Assembly (NCBI GenBank): GCA_004297635.1
Contig: SCUQ01000518.1
Coordinates: forward strand, 1-5,010
Length of the DNA stretch: 5,010 nucleotides
Reading direction: 5' to 3'
Origin: Rhizorhabdus sp.
GTDB lineage: Bacteria > Pseudomonadota > Alphaproteobacteria > Sphingomonadales > Sphingomonadaceae
Shown piece after piece: positions 1-5,010 of this stretch (position 1 is the first letter of the stretch; each line of letters opens with the position of its first letter). The position numbers and the translations under genes are program-made. Under the pieces are notes generated by a model, which made no database searches, had not been told where the DNA came from, and was given only the letters and a program-made list of their open reading frames with translations.

Positions 1-738
1 CAGACCCCACCGCCCGATGCCCCGCGCGTCCGTTTCCGCTGGTCGCGCTACCATGCCATGATGATCGCGGTCCCCGCCGACCGCGCGATGCGCGACCGGC
101 TGATATCGGGGATCGGTGCGCTGGTCGGGATCGTCGCGACCGGGTTGCTGGTGCGCGGACTGATCGGTGCCGGTGCGCATATGCCGCTGCTGATCGCGCC
201 GATCGGTGCGGCGGCGGTGCTCCTCTTCGCGGTGCCGGCAAGCCCGATGGCACAGCCCTGGGCGGTGATCGGCGGCAATCTCGTCTCGGCGGTGGTCGGC
301 GTCTGCGCGGCCGGTATCGGCGGCGATCCGATGGTTTCCGCCGGTCTCGCGGTCGGCGGGGCGATCTGCGCGATGGCGCTGCTGCGCTGCCTCCATCCGC
401 CCGGCGGCGCGGTCGCGCTGACGGCGGTGGTCGGCGGTCCGGCAATCCATGCGATGGGCTATGGTTTCGTCATCGCGCCGGTCGGGCTGGGAACGGTGCT
501 GCTGCTGGCGATGGCCTGGGGCTTCCACCGTTTCTCCGGCCACAGCTATCCGCATCGTGCCAGGCACATCGCCGATCCGCCGCAGCCGCTGGCCACCGAT
601 TTCTCCAGGCACGACCTCCGGCTCGCGCTTGCGGCCTATCCCGATCTGCTCGATGTCGATTTCCAGGATCTGGAGGAGGTGCTGCTCGCCGCCGAGCATC
701 ATGCCGCGGTCAGGCGCGGCGTGGCGGTGACCGCCTAG
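1..738 (+). CDS. HPP family integral membrane protein (5' end possibly outside the window)
   Basis: Likely an inner-membrane protein of the HPP family. Some plant and cyanobacterial members have been linked to nitrite transport, but the substrate here is unknown. Counting from the ATG at 58, hydrophobic segments lie near residues 15-36, 43-60, 68-87, 92-112 and 137-155. The family signatures are visible: the [20 protein letters not shown] block at 48-67, followed by IGGN at 71-74, and the name-giving HPP at 113-115 in [11 protein letters not shown] hydrophilic tail (about 157-226) ends in an acidic [18 protein letters not shown] helix. It resembles the linker that precedes CBS domains in longer HPP proteins, but no CBS domain follows. 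The frame has no stop back to base 1, its codons there are G/C-ending, and no Shine-Dalgarno sequence precedes the ATG at 58. The true start may therefore lie upstream, although 58 or 61 remains possible. The stop overlaps the rbfA stop on the other strand. Family assignment is confident; function is not. Confidence 0.85.
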   Translation, partial: QTPPPDAPRVRFRWSRYHAMMIAVPADRAMRDRLISGIGALVGIVATGLLVRGLIGAGAHMPLLIAPIGAAAVLLFAVPASPMAQPWAVIGGNLVSAVVGVCAAGIGGDPMVSAGLAVGGAICAMALLRCLHPPGGAVALTAVVGGPAIHAMGYGFVIAPVGLGTVLLLAMAWGFHRFSGHSYPHRARHIADPPQPLATDFSRHDLRLALAAYPDLLDVDFQDLEEVLLAAEHHAAVRRGVAVTA

Positions 739-1133
739 TCTTCATCCTTCGCAAGATCCTGCGCAACCTTGGGATCGCGCAGCAGCTTGTCGATATGGCT
801 GCCTTCGTCGAAGCTCTCGTCGGCCAGGAATTTCAGCTTCGCGGCATATTTGGTGTTCACCCGGCGGGCGACTTCGCTCTGCAGATAGGCGGTGTTGGTG
901 CGCAGCGCCTTGATCACCGCGTCCTCGTCCGCGCCCAGCAGCGGCTTCACGAACACGGTCGCATGCCGCAGGTCGGGTGACATCCGCACCTCGGTCACCG
1001 AAACCAGATGCTTGGCCAGCGTCTCATCATGCACTTCGCCGCGCATCAATATGTCGGACAGCGCATGGCGCACCTGTTCGCCGACGCGGAGCAGGCGGAC
1101 CGATTTGCCTTCGGGGGTTTCGTTACGGCGCAC
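735..1133 (-). CDS. rbfA: 30S ribosome-binding factor RbfA
   Basis: RbfA is a small cytoplasmic KH-like protein that binds the immature 30S subunit, helps 16S rRNA 5'-end maturation and is needed for cold adaptation. The 132-aa product has the family layout: an N-terminal helix [14 protein letters not shown] (16-29), a central strand region [20 protein letters not shown] (44-63), then LQSEVARRV (84-92) and a closing [19 protein letters not shown] (100-118). Length is normal for the family. The start is GTG: the frame upstream hits a stop at 1161-1163, no other start codon lies between, and the next Met (residue 30) would remove the first conserved helix. An AAAGG Shine-Dalgarno sits 7 nt upstream. 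The gene follows infB on the same strand after a 123-nt spacer carrying paired hairpins, so it could be read from the infB transcript or processed separately. No clear promoter was seen in the spacer. Its stop shares CTAG with the convergent HPP gene. Confidence 0.95.
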   Translation of the reverse strand: MRRNETPEGKSVRLLRVGEQVRHALSDILMRGEVHDETLAKHLVSVTEVRMSPDLRHATVFVKPLLGADEDAVIKALRTNTAYLQSEVARRVNTKYAAKLKFLADESFDEGSHIDKLLRDPKVAQDLAKDED

Positions 1134-1140
1134 GACGCGG

Positions 1141-1148
1141 CCTTTCCC
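1141..1148 (-). promoter_or_regulatory. Shine-Dalgarno of rbfA supporting a GTG start
   Basis: On the minus strand this reads GGGAAAGG, with AAAGG ending 7 nt before the GTG at 1133-1131. The spacing is good and supports the non-ATG start, which is the only start codon between the in-frame stop at 1161-1163 and residue 30. It lies just downstream (in the direction of rbfA transcription) of the REP-like hairpin pair. Confidence 0.6.
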
Positions 1149-1158
1149 AACAAGGACG

Positions 1159-1249
1159 CGTCATCCCTGCACAGGCGGGATCTCGGGCGGAAAGGACGGA
1201 CCTGATGTCTCGAACCACGCCTGAGACCCCGGCCTGTGCCGGGGTGACG
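1159..1249. repeat. REP-like inverted hairpin pair in the infB-rbfA spacer
   Basis: Two related arms in opposite orientation fill most of the 123-nt spacer. The left arm is 1159-1184, the right arm is 1223-1249, with a 38-nt centre between. The reverse complement of the right arm matches the left arm at 23 of 27 aligned positions, counted by eye. Each arm is itself a hairpin. The right one is a perfect 8-bp stem, ACCCCGGC (1226-1233) with GCCGGGGT (1238-1245) and a CTGT loop. The left one pairs ATCCC (1163-1167) with GGGAT (1177-1181) plus two inner G-C pairs around a bulged T, with an ACAG loop. The layout is that of a BIME: two REP-type palindromes in opposite orientation. Neither hairpin has a T-tract after it on either strand, so an intrinsic terminator is unlikely. 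Transcript stabilisation or processing between infB and rbfA is possible but inferred. Confidence 0.75.
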
Positions 1250-1256
1250 CTTTAAA

Positions 1257-3827
1257 TCAGAGCGTCCGCTCGCGTTCCTCGACCTCGAACGTCTCGACGA
1301 TATCGCCGGGCTTGATGTCGGTGGTCGATTCCAGGGTGATGCCGCATTCGAGGCCGGCGCGGACCTCGGGGACATCGTCCTTGAAGCGGCGCAGCGATGA
1401 GATCGAGCCATTATAGATGATGACGTCGTCGCGCAGGATGCGGGCGCGCAGCTTCTGGCGAATATAGCCTTCGAGCACCAGCAGACCGGCGGCCTTGCCA
1501 TGCTTGCCGGCCGAGAAGACCTCGCGGATTTCGGCGCGGCCGACGACATGCTCCAGATATTCCGGCCCAAGCTGGCCGGCCATCGCGGCGCGAATCTCGT
1601 CGAGCAGGTCGTAGATCACGTCATAATATTTGAGCGCGACCCCATCCCGCGTGGCGATCTCGCGCGCCTTGGCGTTGGCGCGGACATTGAAGCCGATGAT
1701 CGGCGCCTTCGAGGCGGCGGCCAGGCTGACGTCGCTTTCGGTGATGCCGCCGACACCCGAATGCAGGATGCGCACCTGGATGAGATCGGTCGAGATCTTG
1801 TTGAGCGAGCCGACGATCGCCTCGACCGAGCCCTGGGCATCGGCCTTGACCACCACCGGATATTGCTGGGCCTGCTGCTCGCGCAGCGCCGAGAACATCG
1901 ATTCCAGGCTGGCGGGGGCCGACGTGGTCCGCTTCGCCTGGATCACGCTGGCGCGATAGGCCGCGACCTCGCGCGCGCGCGCCTCATTCTCGACGACCGA
2001 GAGCTGGTCGCCCGCGCTGGGCACGCCCGACAGGCCGAGGATCTCGACCGGCAGCGAGGGGCCGGCTTCCTTGACGTTGCGGCCCTTGTCGTCGATCAGC
2101 GCGCGGACCTTGCCGCTTTCGGCGCCGACGACGAAGATGTCGCCGACCCGGAGCGTACCACGGTTGACGAGCACGGTCGCGACCGCGCCGCGGCCCTTGT
2201 CGAGCGTGGCTTCGACCACGGTGCCCTCGGCGGAGCGATCGGGATTGGCCTTGAGCTCGAGCAGTTCGGCCTGGAGTTCGATCTTCTCGATCAGTTCTTC
2301 GAGGCCGGTCTTCTTGAGCGCCGAGACCTCGACCTCCTGGACGTCGCCGCCCATCGATTCGACCTGCACGTCGTGCTGCAGCAGCGCCTCGCGCACCTTC
2401 TGCGCGTTGGAGCCGGGCTTATCCATCTTGTTGATCGCGATGATCATCGGGACGTTGGCCGCGCGGGTGTGGCTGATCGCCTCGATCGTCTGCGGGCGCA
2501 GGCCGTCGTCGCCGGCCACCACGATCACGACGATGTCGGTGATGTTGGCGCCGCGCGCGCGCATGTCGCTGAACGCTTCATGGCCCGGGGTGTCGAGGAA
2601 GGTGATCTTGGCACCGCTCTTCACCTGCACCTGATAGGCGCCGATATGCTGGGTGATGCCGCCGGCCTCGCCGCTGGCGACATCGGTGCCGCGCAGCGCG
2701 TCGAGCAGGCTGGTCTTGCCGTGGTCGACATGGCCCATGATCGTGACGACCGGGGGGCGGGCCTGCAGCGTCTCGTCGGGATCGACGTCATGCGTCGTCA
2801 CCAGATCGACGTCGCTGTCGGAGACGCGCTTGATGTTGTGGCCGAACTCGGTGACGAGCAGTTCGGCGGTGTCCTGATCGATCGACTGGTTGACGGTGAC
2901 GGGCATGCCCATCTTGAACAGCGCCTTCACCAGATCGGCGGCGCGCTCGGCCATACGATTGGCCAGCTCGCCCACGGCGATCGTCTCGGGCACCGCGACA
3001 TCGCGGACCTGCTTCTGCTGGACGGTGCCGGCCTGATGGGCGCGCTTGTCCTTTTCGCGCGAACGCTTGAGCGCGGCAAGCGAGCGAGCCCGCGCGCCGC
3101 TATCGTCGTCGAGCGCCTTGGTGACGGTGAGCTTGCCCGACTGGCGGCGGTCGTCGCCCTTGCGGTCGCGCTGCTGCGGACGAGGCGGCTCGGGCCGCTT
3201 CGGGCTCGGCACAGGCGTGAAGCGGCGCGGCGGCGGCGCGGCTGGGCGCTGGTCGCCGGTGGCGGCGTTGGCTTCGGCCGGAGCGGGGGCGGCTTCTTCG
3301 CGGGCGGGTTCGGCCGCACGTGCTTCGGCGTCGGCCGGTGCGGCTGCCGGCGCCTGGGCTGGCGCGCTTTCGCCGGCTTCCTCGGCGCGGCGATTCTCTT
3401 CGGCGCGGCGCTTTTCTTCCTCGCTGGCTTCGGCCTTCAGCCGCTCCTCGCGGCGGCGGGTTTCCTCCAGCGCGGTCATCCGCGCTTCCTCGGCCTCGCG
3501 CAGCAGGCGCTCCTGCTGCTCGCGGCGCTCGAGCGGGGTCAGCGCACGGGTGTTCACGACAGGTGCGGGGGCCGGCTGGGGGCGCGGTGCGGGAGCGGCG
3601 GCCTGGGGCGCGGGCGCCTGCGGAGCCGGGGCCGCGGCGGCGGGCTCCTCGATCACCTGGGGCTCGGCTTCGCCCGGCCGACCGAGCACGCGGCGGCGCT
3701 TGACCTCGACGACGACGGTGTTCGACCGGCCATGGCTGAAGCTCTGCTTCACCTGGCCCGTCTCCACCGTGCGCTTCAGGCCCAACGGCGCGCGCATTCC
3801 CAGTTTCGGCTTTTCGCTATCACTCAT
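1257..3827 (-). CDS. infB: Translation initiation factor IF-2
   Basis: IF2 is the cytoplasmic GTPase that brings fMet-tRNA to the 30S subunit and promotes 50S joining. The 856-aa product is complete. An N-terminal conserved block (about 8-48, with [20 protein letters not shown]) is of the alphaproteobacterial type. A low-complexity Ala/Pro region follows (about 62-92), then a charged Glu/Arg coiled-coil stretch (98-152), then more Ala/Pro and basic sequence to about 270. The IF2_N domain is about 274-330. The G domain holds G1 GHVDHGKT (365-372), G2 GGITQHIGA (389-397), G3 DTPGH with the catalytic His (412-416), G4 NKMD (466-469) and G5 SAL (502-504). Domain II is about 532-620, domain III about 640-740, and the tRNA-binding domain IV about 755-850 with GLECG at 825-829. 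The ATG at 3827 is the first start after an in-frame stop at 3849-3851. A GAAGGG about 12 nt upstream may serve as its ribosome-binding site. All GTPase motifs are intact, so it should be functional. Confidence 0.98.
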   Translation of the reverse strand: MSDSEKPKLGMRAPLGLKRTVETGQVKQSFSHGRSNTVVVEVKRRRVLGRPGEAEPQVIEEPAAAAPAPQAPAPQAAAPAPRPQPAPAPVVNTRALTPLERREQQERLLREAEEARMTALEETRRREERLKAEASEEEKRRAEENRRAEEAGESAPAQAPAAAPADAEARAAEPAREEAAPAPAEANAATGDQRPAAPPPRRFTPVPSPKRPEPPRPQQRDRKGDDRRQSGKLTVTKALDDDSGARARSLAALKRSREKDKRAHQAGTVQQKQVRDVAVPETIAVGELANRMAERAADLVKALFKMGMPVTVNQSIDQDTAELLVTEFGHNIKRVSDSDVDLVTTHDVDPDETLQARPPVVTIMGHVDHGKTSLLDALRGTDVASGEAGGITQHIGAYQVQVKSGAKITFLDTPGHEAFSDMRARGANITDIVVIVVAGDDGLRPQTIEAISHTRAANVPMIIAINKMDKPGSNAQKVREALLQHDVQVESMGGDVQEVEVSALKKTGLEELIEKIELQAELLELKANPDRSAEGTVVEATLDKGRGAVATVLVNRGTLRVGDIFVVGAESGKVRALIDDKGRNVKEAGPSLPVEILGLSGVPSAGDQLSVVENEARAREVAAYRASVIQAKRTTSAPASLESMFSALREQQAQQYPVVVKADAQGSVEAIVGSLNKISTDLIQVRILHSGVGGITESDVSLAAASKAPIIGFNVRANAKAREIATRDGVALKYYDVIYDLLDEIRAAMAGQLGPEYLEHVVGRAEIREVFSAGKHGKAAGLLVLEGYIRQKLRARILRDDVIIYNGSISSLRRFKDDVPEVRAGLECGITLESTTDIKPGDIVETFEVEERERTL

Positions 3828-3855
3828 CTGGTAACCGAACCCTTCACTTCATTCT

Positions 3856-4596
3856 TCAATTTTGAGCGCCGATGGACCCTGCGGAGCTGTTCCGCAAGGC
3901 TGAAGCGCTTTCCGAACGTCCCATGAAACCGCACCAGCGGCTCAAAGCGTCAGCGACGCGCGCGGCTGAAGCCGGCACTGTCACACCTATATGTACCACA
4001 TTGTCGCGCCCTAGCGCCATCGACAATATGGTGCGATCCGCCGGGATTACTACTCCGCGCCGATCCGATCCTTCGGCGTCGAGGCCGACGCGGAGCGACT
4101 GGTCGAGCTTGCGATTGCCGTCGTCCGATGCGTCGGCGGCATGCAGCAGCAGATGAAGCCGGCCGCGCCGCGCGGCCTCGCTGATCTTGTCCGATCCGGT
4201 CAGCACCGCGCCCGCGCGCATCTCCAGTCCCAGCCGGTCGAGCGCGGCGCGGAGCAGCCCGGCCTCGATCCGTTCGGGCAGGTCGGCGGGAATGATGATC
4301 TCGCCGGTCTTGAAGGCGCGGGCGAGCGCGCCCTTGAGCTTGCCCTTGGCGATCGCGGTTTCGAGCGCGGCGCGGTCGACGCCGATCCAGGCGCCGCGGC
4401 CCGGCGCCTTGGCGCGCAGGTCCGGCAGGATATGGCCGTCGGGGCCGAGTGCGAGCCGGATCAGCCTGGCCGGTTCATCATGCTCCGCGGACAGGATGCA
4501 CTTGCGCTCGGGGACATGCTTCCCCGGACGGGGAGGGCGGTCCTCCGATGCGATATCCGGCGCTAGCGGTACGCTCCGATGATCATCGTGTGCCAT
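3856..4596 (-). CDS. YlxR (DUF448) RNA-binding protein fused to an L7Ae-like domain
   Basis: Predicted cytoplasmic RNA-binding protein of the nusA-infB cluster. With the ATG at 4596 it is 246 aa. Residues about 28-91 are the YlxR/DUF448 domain, with PERKCI at 29-34 and the hallmark GRGAW at 66-70. Residues about 114-226 look like an L7Ae/L30e-type domain, with LRAALDRLGLEMRAGAVLTG starting at 115, then a hydrophilic insertion, then VIPADRTILSMALGRDNVVH and a closing helix. Stand-alone YlxR proteins of Firmicutes are about 90 aa; the two-domain form is known from Alphaproteobacteria. In Bacillus subtilis YlxR has been tied to RNase P; whether that holds here is unknown. The start could also be the ATG at 4623 (255 aa), but the strong AGGAGG lies inside that extension, which favours 4596. 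The start overlaps the tautomerase end by 14 nt, and infB begins 28 nt after the stop, suggesting coupled translation. Confidence 0.9.
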   Translation of the reverse strand: MAHDDHRSVPLAPDIASEDRPPRPGKHVPERKCILSAEHDEPARLIRLALGPDGHILPDLRAKAPGRGAWIGVDRAALETAIAKGKLKGALARAFKTGEIIIPADLPERIEAGLLRAALDRLGLEMRAGAVLTGSDKISEAARRGRLHLLLHAADASDDGNRKLDQSLRVGLDAEGSDRRGVVIPADRTILSMALGRDNVVHIGVTVPASAARVADALSRWCGFMGRSESASALRNSSAGSIGAQN

Positions 4597-4822
4597 TCGC
4601 GGGAGCGACCTCCTGCGTGGCATCGGGGAGGGGGGCGGGGCGATCCGCGATCAGCAGGCCGCCCGCGCCGTAATTCTCGGTCGACAGCTCGGTGATGTTC
4701 ACCTGCACCGCGCTCGCCGGCTTGCCGAGATGCGCGCCCAGCGACCGCGTCACGTCAGCGACGATGGCGGCCTTCTGTTCGCGCGTGGCGGAGCCGGCGA
4801 TTCGGATGTCGACAAAGGGCAT
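4583..4822 (-). CDS. Tautomerase superfamily protein (4-oxalocrotonate tautomerase-like)
   Basis: Small cytoplasmic protein of the 4-oxalocrotonate tautomerase (4-OT) type, 79 aa. Such proteins form oligomers and use the amino-terminal proline, exposed after Met removal, as catalytic base. The sequence starts MPFVDIRIAG, so Pro1 is present, and this fixes the start. Against the 62-aa Pseudomonas 4-OT, recalled from memory, it aligns without gaps over about 58 residues and shares EQK (14-16), the ITE strand (42-44) and GxGG (51-54). In 4-OT numbering, however, Arg11 is Ala, Arg39 is Gln and Phe50 is Tyr, so the canonical substrate is unlikely. A Pro/Ala-rich tail of about 20 residues extends past the family's usual end and overlaps the next gene. 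It starts 6 nt after the nusA stop, with a weak GAGG 11 nt upstream. Its place inside the nusA-ylxR-infB cluster suggests co-transcription; no metabolic partner is visible, and the substrate is unknown. Confidence 0.88.
   Translation of the reverse strand: MPFVDIRIAGSATREQKAAIVADVTRSLGAHLGKPASAVQVNITELSTENYGAGGLLIADRPAPLPDATQEVAPANGTR
4609..4614 (-). promoter_or_regulatory. Shine-Dalgarno of the ylxR-type gene, deciding its start
   Basis: On the minus strand this is a full AGGAGG, 12 nt before the ATG at 4596. It lies inside the tautomerase coding sequence. The spacing is a little long, but no better site is visible before the alternative ATG at 4623, so it favours the shorter protein. Confidence 0.55.
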
Positions 4823-4828
4823 CAGCGA

Positions 4829-5010
4829 TCAGGCCTCGTCGGTGAACCAATGGGCGCGGGCGGCCATGATGATCTCGTTGCCCTGATCCTCGGACAGGCC
4901 ATATTCGCCCAGCACGCCGGGCTTGTTCTCCTCGCGCTCGGCGCGCTCCGGGCGGTCGGGCCGGTCGCTGTTCGGGCGGCGGCGCTGCTCGGCGCGCTTC
5001 TTCTGGATCA
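4829..5010 (-). CDS. nusA: Transcription termination/antitermination factor NusA, C-terminal end (partial)
   Basis: Only the last 59 codons and the stop are in the window; the gene enters from the right edge. The visible part is a charged Arg/Glu/Pro linker (KKRAEQRRRPNSDRPDRPER and on) followed by a conserved end with GVLGEYGLSEDQ, then EIIMAARAHWFTDEA. That ending, with MAARxHWF, is typical of alphaproteobacterial NusA. The position directly ahead of a ylxR-type gene and infB matches the classic nusA-ylxR-infB order. NusA binds RNA polymerase and nascent RNA and modulates pausing, termination and antitermination. The KH and S1 domains that would confirm it lie outside the window. The TGA at 4831-4829 is 6 nt before the tautomerase start. 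Identification rests on the C-terminal motif plus gene order. Confidence 0.87.
   Translation of the reverse strand, partial: IQKKRAEQRRRPNSDRPDRPERAEREENKPGVLGEYGLSEDQGNEIIMAARAHWFTDEA

Noticed and set aside
738..800. Short inverted repeat CGCA/TGCG after the HPP stop as a terminator.
   Set aside because: The stem is only about 4 bp with no T-tract, and it lies within the rbfA coding sequence.
977..1255. Plus-strand open frames through the spacer encoding VIPAQAG- and TPACAGVT-like peptides.
   Set aside because: These peptides are the translation of the REP-like repeat arms and are spurious, since the rest of the frame is antisense to rbfA.
1226..1256. Perfect 8-bp hairpin just after the infB stop as a rho-independent terminator.
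   Set aside because: Minus-strand transcription meets the AAATTT-like bases before the hairpin, not a T-tract after it. On the plus strand only three T follow after a 5-nt gap. It fits a REP unit better than a terminator.
1046..1570. A 174-codon minus-strand open frame bridging the infB end, the spacer and the rbfA start.
   Set aside because: It is out of frame with both real genes, crosses the hairpin repeat, and gives an Arg/Ser/Ala-rich composition typical of shadow frames in GC-rich DNA.
3270..3680. Repetitive GC-rich stretch as a tandem repeat or mobile remnant.
   Set aside because: It is the Ala/Pro- and Glu/Arg-rich linker of IF2, which is normally low in complexity in this protein family, and the frame is intact throughout.
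1500..3926. An 808-codon open frame on the plus strand, antisense to infB.
   Set aside because: It mirrors the strongly coding infB frame. High GC with G/C at third positions removes stops from an antisense frame. Its product is a low-complexity Arg/Asp/Ala/Gly-rich string with no recognisable domain, while infB has every IF2 motif.

Overview
The window is GC-rich, gene-dense bacterial DNA. It most likely comes from an alphaproteobacterium of the Sphingomonadales. The grounds are strong G/C preference at third codon positions, a NusA C-terminus ending in an EIIMAARAHWF-type motif, a YlxR (DUF448) domain fused to an L7Ae-like domain, and an IF2 N-terminus of the alphaproteobacterial kind. This assignment is inference from protein style; no species marker is present.

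Most of the window is the conserved nusA-infB translation/transcription cluster on the minus strand. Read from the right edge leftward it holds the 3' end of nusA (59 codons visible), a small tautomerase-superfamily gene, a ylxR-type RNA-binding protein, infB (IF2, 856 aa) and rbfA (30S maturation factor). The first four are tightly packed: a 6-nt gap, a 14-nt overlap and a 28-nt gap. This is consistent with one transcript and translational coupling. Between infB and rbfA there is a 123-nt spacer that carries a pair of inverted REP-like hairpins. NusA acts in transcription elongation, termination and antitermination; IF2 brings initiator tRNA to the ribosome; RbfA matures the 30S subunit; YlxR proteins bind RNA. 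The cluster therefore links transcription to ribosome assembly and initiation. The tautomerase is the outsider.

The left end (1-738) is on the plus strand and encodes an HPP-family integral membrane protein whose frame is open through the left edge. Its stop codon and that of rbfA share one CTAG palindrome, so the two genes converge with a 4-nt overlap and no room for an intergenic terminator. truB, a common downstream partner of rbfA, is not there.

I found no phage, CRISPR, transposase, defence gene or RNA gene, and nothing that supports a new multi-gene system. The points most worth following up are the tautomerase inside the nusA-ylxR junction with two canonical active-site arginines replaced, the REP-like pair ahead of rbfA, and the fully overlapping convergent stops.
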